Positions 26,691-34,639 of a DNA stretch of 64,000 nucleotides are shown piece by piece; the stretch's first letter is position 1; each line of letters opens with the position of its first letter. The stretch covers positions 930,001 to 994,000 of the forward strand of contig NZ_FNRT01000002.1 in the NCBI RefSeq assembly GCF_900105585.1, in the 5' to 3' direction. Origin of the DNA: Nocardioides exalbidus. GTDB taxonomy: Bacteria > Actinomycetota > Actinomycetes > Propionibacteriales > Nocardioidaceae. A model generated the notes under the pieces. It was not told the DNA's origin, searched no databases, and saw nothing but the letters and a program-made list of their open reading frames with translations. Both the position numbers and the translations under genes were made by a program.

Positions 26691-27692
26691 ATGCGCAAGC
26701 AGTCCCTCGCCCTGGCGTCCCTCGCCGCCGGCACTGCCCTCGCCCTCACCGCATGCGGCGGCGTCTCGACGACCACCGGTGGCGGTGGCGACGGCGACTC
26801 CTACCCGTCGGGCTCCGTCGAGATGTACGTCGGCGCCGACCCGGGTGGCTCCTCCGACCTGATCTCCCGCCAGGTCTCCACCGGCCTCACCAACGAGCTC
26901 GGCCAGCAGTTCCCGGTCATCAACCTGTCGGGCGCCAACGGTGCGCTGGCCGCCAACAAGGTGCAGTCCTCCGACAACGACGGCTCGGTCATCTCCGTCC
27001 AGAACGCCTCGCTCTTCGCCATCACGCCGCTCGCGGTCGCCGAGGACGAGGTCACCAGCATCGACGACTTCGACGTCGTCGGCGGCGTCTCCCGCGACGA
27101 CTACGTGCTCGTCACCAACGCCAAGAACGGCTGGAAGTCGATCGACGACCTCAAGGCGGAGGGTGGGCGCATCACCTACGGCACCACCGGCGTCGGCACC
27201 GGCGCCCAGCTCGCCTGCGCCCTCACCTACGAGGTCGGCGACATCACCTCCGAGGCCGTGCCCTTCGACGGCGGCGCCCCGGCGCTGACCGCCCTCCTGG
27301 GCAACCAGGTCGACACCGCCTGCCTGCAGACCGGCGAGGCGATCGAGAACATCAACAACGGCAAGCTCACCGCCCTGTCGGTCTTCGCCCCCGAGCGGAT
27401 CGAGTTCCTCCCCGACGTGCCCACGGCCACCGAGCAGGGCCTCGACGTCGAGGTCTACCAGTACCGCTTCCTCACCACGCCGAAGGGCACCCCGCAGGAC
27501 GTCAAGGACACCCTCTACGACGCGATGCAGGCCACGTTCGAGACCGAGGACTACCAGGCCTTCAACGAGCAGAACAGCCTCACCCCGCTCGAGGTGACCG
27601 GCGACGAGGTCGTCGACATGCTCAACAGCGACCGCGAGCGCTACGCCTCGCTCGTCGAGGAGTACGGCATCAGCCTCGGTGACGCCGGCTGA
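26691..27692 (+). CDS. tctC: Tripartite tricarboxylate transporter substrate-binding lipoprotein
   Basis: This 333-residue Bug-family protein has a lipoprotein signal peptide with lipobox LALTACGG (Cys about residue 22). The family fold has Asp/Gly-rich ligand contacts (GADPGGSSDLISRQ, GTTGVGTGAQLAC). It captures a carboxylate outside the cell and passes it to TctBA. First gene of tctC-tctB-tctA; GGAG lies 8 nt before the ATG. Neighbouring enzymes suggest an acid sugar such as glucarate, which is inference. Confidence 0.92.
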   Translation: MRKQSLALASLAAGTALALTACGGVSTTTGGGGDGDSYPSGSVEMYVGADPGGSSDLISRQVSTGLTNELGQQFPVINLSGANGALAANKVQSSDNDGSVISVQNASLFAITPLAVAEDEVTSIDDFDVVGGVSRDDYVLVTNAKNGWKSIDDLKAEGGRITYGTTGVGTGAQLACALTYEVGDITSEAVPFDGGAPALTALLGNQVDTACLQTGEAIENINNGKLTALSVFAPERIEFLPDVPTATEQGLDVEVYQYRFLTTPKGTPQDVKDTLYDAMQATFETEDYQAFNEQNSLTPLEVTGDEVVDMLNSDRERYASLVEEYGISLGDAG

Positions 27693-27760
27693 TCCAGCGC
27701 CACCCACCGCACCACACCGCACCACCCTCCCCCGCACACGCATCACGTAAGGACCAGACG

Positions 27761-28303
27761 ATGAGCGACGAGCGCACCGCCACAGGCAGAGGTGGCCCGG
27801 ACATCCTGGACGAGATCGAGGCCGAGGTGGCCGAGACCCTCGCCGAGGAGGAGCTGCCCCCGGGCGGCCCGGCCTACCAGACCGTGGGTGCGCTCGTCGC
27901 CCTCGCCGTCGGCATCGGCGGCCTGGTCCTGGCCCTCGACTACGGCCTCGACAACCTCCGCCGTCCCGGTCCCGGCCTCTGGCCGTTCGTGATCTCCGTC
28001 CTGATCACGGTCCTCTCGGTCGTGCTGCTGATCACCGGCCGCAAGCTCGAGGACAGCGTGTCCTTCAGCAGGGCCAGCGTCCTGCCGGCGATCGGCGTGC
28101 TCACCTTCATCGCGCTCGGCGTGATGATGCCGCTGACCGGCTTCGAGATCCCCTCGCTCATCCTCTGCGTGGTCTGGCTCCGCTTCCTCGGCGGTGAGAC
28201 CTGGCGCAGCACGATCACCATCTCGGTCGCCACGGTCGCCGTCTTCTACTTCCTGTTCCTCTACGGGTTGAGCATCCCGCTCCCCCACCTGCTGAACTTC
28301 TGA
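27761..28303 (+). CDS. tctB: Tripartite tricarboxylate transporter small membrane subunit
   Basis: The 180-residue protein has an acidic cytoplasmic N-terminus of about 40 residues followed by four helices (YQTVGALVALAVGIGGLVL, FVISVLITVLSVVLLI, two C-terminal). This is the TctB layout. It lies 68 nt after tctC and 14 nt before tctA, so the three form one operon. It assists the large permease subunit. Confidence 0.9.
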   Translation: MSDERTATGRGGPDILDEIEAEVAETLAEEELPPGGPAYQTVGALVALAVGIGGLVLALDYGLDNLRRPGPGLWPFVISVLITVLSVVLLITGRKLEDSVSFSRASVLPAIGVLTFIALGVMMPLTGFEIPSLILCVVWLRFLGGETWRSTITISVATVAVFYFLFLYGLSIPLPHLLNF

Positions 28304-28317
28304 GAGGAGGCAGCCAC

Positions 28318-29868
28318 ATGAACGACTTCCTCAACGGTTTCGCCGTCGTCGCCCAGCCTGACGTGCTGCTCTACTGCCTGATCGGCGTCCTGATCGGCAT
28401 GCTGATCGGCGTCCTGCCCGGCCTCGGCCCGGCCGCCACCATGGCCATCCTCCTGCCCATCGTCATCCAGATCGGCGACCCGATCTCCGGCATCGTGATG
28501 CTGGCCGGTGTCTACTACGGCGCCCAGTACGGAGGCACGATCACCTCGGTCCTGCTCCGCCTGCCCGGCGAGGCGAGCTCGGTGGTGACCGTCTTCGACG
28601 GGTTCGCCCTCGCCAAGCAGGGCAAGGCCGGCACCGCCCTCGGCGTGGCCGCCATCGGCTCCTTCATCGGCGCCACCGTCTCGATCGTCCTGCTCAGCCT
28701 CACCGCCCCGCTCGTCGCGAGCTGGGCCGTCGACTTCGGCCCGCCGGAGTACGCCGCCCTCGCCCTGCTCGGCGTGCTGCTGGTGTCCACCATCGGCAGC
28801 GGCAACACGGTGAAGGCCCTCATCGCTGCCTCGATCGGCCTGCTCCTCGCCACCGTCGGCCAGGACAAGTTCAGCGGCGCGCAGCGCTACACCTTCGGCA
28901 GCCTCGAGCTCAGCCAGGGCATCGACTTCGTCGTCGTCGCGATGGGCCTCTTCGGCGTCAGCGAGATCCTGCACAACCTCGAGGAGCGCCACGGCAAGCC
29001 GCACGTGCCGGCCCGGGTCACCAACATCTGGCCCTCGCGCAAGGACCTCAAGGAGGCCTCGCCCGCGATCGGCCGCGGCACCGTCATCGGCTTCTTCCTC
29101 GGCGTGCTGCCGGGCGGTGGCGCCGTGATGTCGTCGCTGGCGGCGTACGCCACCGAGAAGCGCATCTCGAAGACTCCCGAGGAGTTCGGCCGCGGCTCGA
29201 TCAAGGGGGTCGCCGCCCCGGAGACGGCCAACAACGCCGCCGCCACGTCGTCGTTCATCCCGCTGCTCACCCTGGGCATCCCGGCCAACGCCTCGATGGC
29301 GATGCTCTTCGCCGGCCTGCTCGTCCTGGGCGTCACGCCCAGCCCGGCGCTGGTCGACGAGAACCCCGACCTGTTCTGGGGCGTCGTGAACTCGATGTAC
29401 GTCGGCAACATCATCCTGCTGCTGCTGAGCATCCCGCTGGTCGGCATCTTCGTGCGCATCCTGCGGATCCGGCCGGCGATCCTCGCCCCGATCACCGCGC
29501 TCATCACGATCCTCGGCGCCTACACGCTCAACAACTCGACCTTCGACGTCTTCCTGATGATCATCTTCGGCGTCCTGGGCTACCTGATGAAGAAGGGCGG
29601 GTTCGAGCCCGGCCCGATGGTCCTCGCGTTCGTGCTCGGCGCGATCCTGGAGAACAACGTCCGCCGCTCGATGATCATCTACGACGGAGACCCGACGGGC
29701 TTCGTGAAGGACCCGATCTCCGGCACGATCCTCGCCGCCTTCGTCCTGGTGGCCCTGTGGCCGCTGGGCAAGAAGCTCCTGTCCGGCCGCACGCAGCAGC
29801 CGGCCGGGCAGGCCACCACCTCCGGCTCCGACGACGGCGCCACCACCCGAGAGGACTCCCTGCGATGA
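28318..29868 (+). CDS. tctA: Tripartite tricarboxylate transporter large permease
   Basis: The 516-residue permease has about 12 helices and the two inverted family motifs: GVLPGLGPAATMAILLP near residue 34 and GVLPGGGAVMSSLAAYATEK near residue 262. It moves the carboxylate delivered by TctC using an ion gradient. A hydrophilic Ser/Thr-rich tail ends the protein. Its stop overlaps the ATG of the universal stress gene (ATGA at 29865). Confidence 0.95.
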   Translation: MNDFLNGFAVVAQPDVLLYCLIGVLIGMLIGVLPGLGPAATMAILLPIVIQIGDPISGIVMLAGVYYGAQYGGTITSVLLRLPGEASSVVTVFDGFALAKQGKAGTALGVAAIGSFIGATVSIVLLSLTAPLVASWAVDFGPPEYAALALLGVLLVSTIGSGNTVKALIAASIGLLLATVGQDKFSGAQRYTFGSLELSQGIDFVVVAMGLFGVSEILHNLEERHGKPHVPARVTNIWPSRKDLKEASPAIGRGTVIGFFLGVLPGGGAVMSSLAAYATEKRISKTPEEFGRGSIKGVAAPETANNAAATSSFIPLLTLGIPANASMAMLFAGLLVLGVTPSPALVDENPDLFWGVVNSMYVGNIILLLLSIPLVGIFVRILRIRPAILAPITALITILGAYTLNNSTFDVFLMIIFGVLGYLMKKGGFEPGPMVLAFVLGAILENNVRRSMIIYDGDPTGFVKDPISGTILAAFVLVALWPLGKKLLSGRTQQPAGQATTSGSDDGATTREDSLR

Positions 29869-30260
29869 CCATCCTGATCGGCTACGTCCCCAGCGCCGTC
29901 GGCGAGGCGGCCCTCGAGGCCGGCCTGGCCGAGGCCGCCGCCCGCGGCGACGAGGTCGTCATCCTCAACAGCCCGCGCCGCCGCAGCACCGTCGACGGCG
30001 AGCTGATCGACGACGCCGCCGCCGACGAGCTCGTGGTCCGGGCGTCCGCGCTCGGCGTCACCGCGCAGGTCGACCACTCCGACCACGGCGACGACATCGT
30101 CGAGACCTTCACGAAGGTCGCCGCCGCCCACGGCGTGCGCCTCGTGGTGATCGGCATGCGCCGCCGCTCGCCCGTCGGCAAGCTCGTCACCGGCAGCGAC
30201 GCGCAGCGCCTGCTGCTCGACCTCGACGTCCCGATCCTCGCGGTGAAGCCGACCAGGTGA
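29865..30260 (+). CDS. Universal stress protein family (UspA domain)
   Basis: This 131-residue single-domain protein carries the ATP-binding C-terminal motif VVIGMRRRSPVGKLVTGSDAQRLLL, a match for the G-2x-G-9x-G(S/T) pattern. It is translationally coupled to tctA upstream and to a glucarate-dehydratase-like gene downstream (GTGA at 30257). Usp genes are often embedded in TTT or TRAP transporter operons, where their function is unclear. Confidence 0.88.
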   Translation: MTILIGYVPSAVGEAALEAGLAEAAARGDEVVILNSPRRRSTVDGELIDDAAADELVVRASALGVTAQVDHSDHGDDIVETFTKVAAAHGVRLVVIGMRRRSPVGKLVTGSDAQRLLLDLDVPILAVKPTR

Positions 30261-31534
30261 GCCCACGCGTGTCACAGCTCCGCATCTCCCGCGTCACCGT
30301 CACGCCCGTCGCGTTCGAGGACCCGCCGCTGCTCAACGTCGTCGGCGTGCACCAGCCCTACGCGCTGCGCGCGATCGTCGAGCTGCACACCGACTCGGGC
30401 CTGCTCGGACTCGGCGAGACGTACGCCGACGAGGTGCACCTCGCGCGGCTGGAGGCGGTCGCTGCCGGGCTGCCCGGCCACGACGCGTACGACCTGCACG
30501 GCCTGCGCCGCCACGTCACCGACGTGCTCGGCCGGGAGACCGGCGGGGGCGGTGCGTCGTTCGGCGGGATGCTCGACGTCGACTCCGCGGTCGACACCGT
30601 CTACTCCCCCTTCGAGGTCGCCTGCCTCGACCTCCAGGGCCACGCCGCCGGCGTGCCCGTCTCCGACCTGCTGGGCGGCGCGGTCCGCGAGACCGTGCCG
30701 TTCAGCGGCTACCTCTTCTACAAGTGGGCCGGCCACCCCGGCTTCGCCGACGACGCGTGGGGCGAGGCGCTGACGCCGGCCCAGCTCGTGGAGCAGGCGC
30801 ACCGGATGGTGGACGGCTGGGGCTTCGGCTCGCTCAAGCTGAAGGGCGGCGTGTTCGCGCCCGAGCAGGAGTGCGAGGCGATCGAGGCGCTGCGCTCCGC
30901 GTTCCCGGACATGCCGCTGCGGCTCGACCCGAACGGCGCCTGGACCGTCGAGACCTCGCTGAAGGTCGCCGCGCGGCTCGCCGGCGTCGTGGAGTACCTC
31001 GAGGACCCGACTCCCGGCATCCCCGGCATGGCAGCCGTCGCCGCCGGCACCGACGTACCGCTCGCGACCAACATGTGCGTGATCGCGATGGAGCACCTGC
31101 CGCCCGCGATCGCGCAGGACGCGGTCCAGGTCGTGCTGTCCGACCACCACCTCTGGGGCGGGCTGAAGAAGTCCGCGCTGCTCGGCGGGATCACCGAGGT
31201 CTGGGGCATGGGGCTGTCGATGCACAGCAACTCCCACCTCGGCGTCTCGCTCGCCGCGATGGTCCACCTCGCCGCCGCGACGCCGAACCTCACCTACGCC
31301 TGCGACACCCACTACCCCTGGAAGACCCAGGACGTGATCACCGACGGCGTGCTGTCGTTCGTCGACGGGTCCGTGGCCGTGCCCACGACCCCTGGCCTCG
31401 GCGTGACCCTCGACCGCGACAGGCTCGGCGAGCTGCACGAGCTCTACCTCTCGTGCGGTGTCCGCCGCCGTGAGGACACCGTCTACATGCGGTCGATCCA
31501 GCCGGACTTCGAGGTCAACACCGCGCGCTGGTGA
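30257..31534 (+). CDS. Glucarate dehydratase-family enolase superfamily protein
   Basis: The 425-residue protein keeps the acid-sugar dehydratase residues: K-x-K in LKLKGGVF, LDPNGAW, EDPTPG, TNM, DHHLWGG and the catalytic His in MHSNSHLG. It resembles gudD at 18004 but is distinct, so it may act on a different epimer such as galactarate or be a divergent paralogue like E. coli GudX. It ends the tctCBA-usp operon, linking uptake to dehydration. Confidence 0.88.
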   Translation: MSPRVSQLRISRVTVTPVAFEDPPLLNVVGVHQPYALRAIVELHTDSGLLGLGETYADEVHLARLEAVAAGLPGHDAYDLHGLRRHVTDVLGRETGGGGASFGGMLDVDSAVDTVYSPFEVACLDLQGHAAGVPVSDLLGGAVRETVPFSGYLFYKWAGHPGFADDAWGEALTPAQLVEQAHRMVDGWGFGSLKLKGGVFAPEQECEAIEALRSAFPDMPLRLDPNGAWTVETSLKVAARLAGVVEYLEDPTPGIPGMAAVAAGTDVPLATNMCVIAMEHLPPAIAQDAVQVVLSDHHLWGGLKKSALLGGITEVWGMGLSMHSNSHLGVSLAAMVHLAAATPNLTYACDTHYPWKTQDVITDGVLSFVDGSVAVPTTPGLGVTLDRDRLGELHELYLSCGVRRREDTVYMRSIQPDFEVNTARW

Positions 31535-31542
31535 TTCATCCT

Positions 31543-31558
31543 TGACTTATATAAGTCA
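31543..31558. promoter_or_regulatory. Perfect 16-bp palindrome, candidate ArsR operator
   Basis: TGACTTATATAAGTCA is a perfect palindrome, strikingly AT-rich for this genome. TTGACT at 31542-31547 overlaps its left half and may be the -35 element. It lies 20 nt before the SRPBCC start. The ArsR-type gene in the same operon is the probable binder, giving autorepression. Confidence 0.6.
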
Positions 31559-31577
31559 CGCATGAACTACTAGAGCC

Positions 31578-32219
31578 ATGTTCGACGTAGCGAAGCACCT
31601 GGGCGCGACCACCCGCGCCGTCGAGGACAGCACCCACGAGGGCACGCCCGTCAAGGTCGTGGTCGCCTCCCGCACCTACCCCACCGACGCGGCCGACCTC
31701 TGGAACGCCGTCACCGACCCCGAGCGGATCCCGCGCTGGTTCGCACCCGTGACCGGCGACCTCCGCCTCGGCGGCCGCTTCCAGGTCGAGGGCAACGCCG
31801 GCGGCGAGGTCCTCGCCTGTGAGGAGCCGCAGCACCTCGCGATCTCCTGGGAGCTCGGGGGCGACACCTCGTGGGTCGACGTGCACCTGGTCGAGGAGGC
31901 CGACGGCACCACGCTGACCCTCCGCCACGCGGCCGACGTGTCCGGCAACGAGCACTGGTCGACGTACGGCCCCGGGGCTGTCGGCGTCGGCTGGGAGCTC
32001 GGCCTGATGGGGCTGGCCGAGCACCTCGCGACCGGGACGGCGATCCCCCACGAGGAGGTCGAGGGCTGGGGCGCGTCGGAGGGCGGCCAGACGTTCATGG
32101 GCGGCTCGGCGACCCAGTGGGGCGAGGCCGACGCCCTGGTCTCGGGTGACCCCGAGGCCTCCCGCGCGGCGGCCGCCCGGACCGCCGCGTTCTACACCGG
32201 CGCCGAACCGCCGGCCTGA
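31578..32219 (+). CDS. SRPBCC (AHSA1-like) family protein
   Basis: This 213-residue START-like hydrophobic-pocket protein has the AHSA1 pattern RTYPTDAADLWNAVTDPERIPRWF and LGGRFQVEGNAGGEVLACEEP. Such proteins bind lipids or hydrophobic ligands. They commonly pair with an ArsR repressor, here starting 3 nt after the stop at 32223. The ligand is unknown. The operon likely starts at the palindromic promoter just upstream. Confidence 0.85.
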   Translation: MFDVAKHLGATTRAVEDSTHEGTPVKVVVASRTYPTDAADLWNAVTDPERIPRWFAPVTGDLRLGGRFQVEGNAGGEVLACEEPQHLAISWELGGDTSWVDVHLVEEADGTTLTLRHAADVSGNEHWSTYGPGAVGVGWELGLMGLAEHLATGTAIPHEEVEGWGASEGGQTFMGGSATQWGEADALVSGDPEASRAAAARTAAFYTGAEPPA

Positions 32220-32222
32220 GCC

Positions 32223-32558
32223 GTGCACGCCTTCGACGTCCTCGGGGATCCCGTGCGCCGTCGCATCCTCGAACTGCTCGCCGCCGACCCGACCGGCGAG
32301 TCGAGCGCCGGCGACGTGGCGTCGGTCGTGCGCGAGGAGTTCGGCATCAGCCAGCCGGCCGTCAGCCAGCACCTCAAGGTGCTGCGCGACCACGGCTTCG
32401 CGACCGTGCGCGCCGAGGGCACCCGGAGGCTCTACGCCGTCGACCCCACCGGCCTGCGGGAGGTCGACGCCTGGGTCGAGCAGTTCCGGGCCTTCTGGGA
32501 CGTCCGGCTCGACGCCCTCGCCACCGAGGTCGCCCGGGGCAAGAGGTCCCGCCGCTGA
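32223..32558 (+). CDS. ArsR-family winged-helix regulator
   Basis: The 111-residue repressor has the recognition helix in ISQPAVSQHLKVLRDHGF and the wing TVRAEGTRRLYAVDP. No metal-binding Cys pair (ELCVCD) is present, so it is not a classic arsenic sensor. It belongs with the ArsR/SRPBCC pairs common in actinobacteria. GTG start. Its likely operator is the palindrome at 31543-31558. Confidence 0.9.
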   Translation: MHAFDVLGDPVRRRILELLAADPTGESSAGDVASVVREEFGISQPAVSQHLKVLRDHGFATVRAEGTRRLYAVDPTGLREVDAWVEQFRAFWDVRLDALATEVARGKRSRR

Positions 32559-32567
32559 CCTCCTGAG

Positions 32568-32615
32568 CGGTGAGTGAGCCACATTCCGAGCCTCGAGAAT
32601 GTGGCTCACTCACCG
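32568..32615. terminator. Large perfect hairpin, repeat-family copy 1
   Basis: A 19-bp perfect inverted repeat (32568-32586 with 32597-32615; left arm CGGTGAGTGAGCCACATTC) encloses a 10-nt loop. It lies 9 nt after the ArsR gene. The core GCCACATTC...GAATGTGGC recurs at 32661-32688, and a related one lies near fbaA. Most likely a terminator, possibly also a dispersed palindromic element. Confidence 0.65.
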
Positions 32616-32644
32616 CCCACCGGCGCGGCGTACGACGACACGCC

Positions 32645-32704
32645 CGGGGGCGGTGCCACAGCCACATTCCGAGCCTCAGGAATGTGGCTCACACACCGCC
32701 CCCG
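32645..32704. terminator. Large two-part hairpin, repeat-family copy 2
   Basis: The outer arm CGGGGGCGGTG (32645-32655) pairs with 32694-32704, and the inner arm GCCACATTCC (32661-32670) pairs with GGAATGTGGC (32679-32688). It lies 24 nt after the convergent FadR-type gene, so it can end that minus-strand transcript. The inner core is shared with copy 1. Confidence 0.65.
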
Positions 32705-32727
32705 CGAACCGGGGCGAGCCCAGAAGG

Positions 32728-33402
32728 TCACGTCACCCGACGACGAGTGTTGCCGAGGTGGAGCCGCATGGCGGCGCGGGCGGTGTCGACGTCGCCGGCG
32801 AGGACCGCGGCGGCGACGTTGTCGTGCTCGCGCTGGACGCGCTCGACGTGGGTGGCGTCGGTCATGGAGTACGCATCCCCGAGGCGGGTGCGGGGCAGCA
32901 TGATCATCATCGGCCCGAGCGAGCCGAGCAGGTCGACGTAGAAGCGGTTCTGCGTGGCGCGGGCGATCGCGAGGTGGAAGGCGAAGTCGGCCTCGACCGC
33001 ACCTTCGTGACCGGCTCGCGTGAAGCCCGAGAGGGCGGACGAGATCGCGGTGACGTCCGCGCCCGTGTGGTGCAGGGCGGCCAGAGCGGCGGCCTCGGAC
33101 TCGACGCCGATGCGGAAGTCGAGCATCGCGGTGACGTCGGCGTTGGTGCGGATGGCCGACGCCTCGACGAGGAACGACGACGACTCGGGGACCGCCAGCA
33201 CGAACGACCCGCGGCCCTGCTGGGTCTCGACGAGGCCCTCGGCCCGGAGGCGGGTGACCGCCTCGCGCACGACGGTGCGGGAGACGGCGTACTCGTCGAT
33301 GAGCTCCGCCTCCGAGGGGAGCTTCGCGCCCGGCGCGAGGTCGCCGGCCAGGATCTTGTCCTTGAGGCCGGCGACCACGCGCGCGGAGAGGGTGGAGCTC
33401 AT
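32728..33402 (-). CDS. GntR/FadR-family transcriptional regulator
   Basis: The 224-residue regulator has an N-terminal winged HTH (LPSEAELIDEYAVSRTVVRE, residues 28-47) and an all-helical FCD ligand domain (about 85-215). Metal-ligating His residues sit in FAFHLAIARA and HLGN. Its ATG overlaps the stop of the dehydratase gene upstream (ATGA), so it is part of that operon. It likely represses via the operator at 34580-34614, released by the acid sugar or its product. Confidence 0.9.
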   Translation of the reverse strand: MSSTLSARVVAGLKDKILAGDLAPGAKLPSEAELIDEYAVSRTVVREAVTRLRAEGLVETQQGRGSFVLAVPESSSFLVEASAIRTNADVTAMLDFRIGVESEAAALAALHHTGADVTAISSALSGFTRAGHEGAVEADFAFHLAIARATQNRFYVDLLGSLGPMMIMLPRTRLGDAYSMTDATHVERVQREHDNVAAAVLAGDVDTARAAMRLHLGNTRRRVT

Positions 33403-34556
33403 GCGGTGAAGGTAGCGGTCTCCAGCGTGAGCTCGCGCATGCGCTCGGTGAGCGTGAAACCGAGGCCCGGGCGGTCCGGAACGAAGATCTGGCCGTCGCG
33501 GATCTCGATGCGCTCCTCGAAGAGCGGGTTGAGCCACTCGAAGTGCTCGACCCACGGCTCGGTGGGGTACGTCGCCGCGAGGTGGAGGTGGATCTCCATC
33601 GCGTAGTGCGGGGCGAGGTCGAGGCGGTGGTGCGCGGCGAGGGTGGCGAACTTGAGGAACGGCGTGATGCCGCCGATGCGCGGGGCGTCGGGCTGCACGA
33701 TGCCGCGGTAGCCGGCGTTGACCAGGCCCATGTGCTCGTCGACCGAGGTGAGCATCTCGCCCGTGGCGATCGGGGTGTCGAAGGTCTGCGAGAGGTCGGC
33801 GTGGCCGACGTGGTCCCACGCGTCGAGCGGCTCCTCGATCCAGACCAGGTCGAACTGCTCGAGCTCGCGGCACATCCGGCGGGCACGGGCGCGGTCCCAC
33901 TGCTGGTTGGCGTCGACCATGAAGGGGCCGTCGCCGAGGTGCTCGCGCAGCGCGGCGACGCGGCGCAGGTCCTCGCGCCAGTCGGGCTGGCCGACCTTGA
34001 TCTTGATGCCGCCGATGCCGGACTCGATCGAGGCCGACGCCTTCTCCTTGATCTCCTCGACAGAGGCCTGGAGGAAGCCGCCGGAGGTGTTGTAGACCCG
34101 GCACGAGTCACGGTGCGCGCCGAGCAGCTTGGCGAGCGGGAGGCCGGCGCGGCGGGCCTTGAGGTCGTGGAGCGCGACGTCGAGCGCGGCGACGGCCTGG
34201 GTGGCGACGCCCGAGCGCCCGACCGAGGCGCCGGCCCACATGAGCGACTCGTAGATCTTGGCGATGTCGCTCGGGTCCTGGCCGATCGCGCGGTCCATGA
34301 CCTCCTTGAGGTGGGCGTACTGCGCCTTCCCGCCGGCGCGCTTGCTGTAGCTGAAGCCCATGCCCTCGAAGCCCTGCTCGGTGGTGAGCTCGACGAAGAG
34401 CATGACCGTCTCGGTCAGCGGCCTCTGCCGGCCGGTGAGCACCTTGGCGTCGCTGACGGCGTAGGGCAGCGGCAGCACGACGTGCGACAGCGTGACGGAG
34501 CGGATGCGGTCACCGGTCGTCGCGGTGGCGGCGGGTGGGGTCAGGGTCTGCGTCAT
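33399..34556 (-). CDS. L-talarate/galactarate dehydratase-like enolase superfamily enzyme
   Basis: The 385-residue enzyme has mandelate-racemase-group residues: K-x-K in GIKIKVGQPD, metal ligands in VDANQQW, EEPLDAWD and TGEM, and His in APHYAMEIHLH. The N-terminal YSKRAGGKAQYAHLK resembles the talarate/galactarate subgroup. The product 5-keto-4-deoxyglucarate would feed KdgD at 20845. It heads an operon with its FadR regulator. Substrate assignment is by family resemblance only. Confidence 0.82.
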   Translation of the reverse strand: MTQTLTPPAATATTGDRIRSVTLSHVVLPLPYAVSDAKVLTGRQRPLTETVMLFVELTTEQGFEGMGFSYSKRAGGKAQYAHLKEVMDRAIGQDPSDIAKIYESLMWAGASVGRSGVATQAVAALDVALHDLKARRAGLPLAKLLGAHRDSCRVYNTSGGFLQASVEEIKEKASASIESGIGGIKIKVGQPDWREDLRRVAALREHLGDGPFMVDANQQWDRARARRMCRELEQFDLVWIEEPLDAWDHVGHADLSQTFDTPIATGEMLTSVDEHMGLVNAGYRGIVQPDAPRIGGITPFLKFATLAAHHRLDLAPHYAMEIHLHLAATYPTEPWVEHFEWLNPLFEERIEIRDGQIFVPDRPGLGFTLTERMRELTLETATFTA

Positions 34557-34579
34557 GGGGCTTCCTCGGGTCGTCACGA

Positions 34580-34614
34580 ACTTGTATGATGAGTTTGCAA
34601 CTCATTACACAAGT
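34580..34614. promoter_or_regulatory. AT-rich imperfect palindrome, candidate FadR-type operator
   Basis: ACTTGTATGATGAGTT (34580-34595) and AACTCATTACACAAGT (34599-34614) are near-perfect inverted repeats around TGC. The block is far more AT-rich than its surroundings. It lies 24 nt before the dehydratase start and matches the size of a GntR/FadR dimer site. Confidence 0.55.
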
Positions 34615-34639
34615 AAGTCAAGAGGAGGCGGGGACCGTG

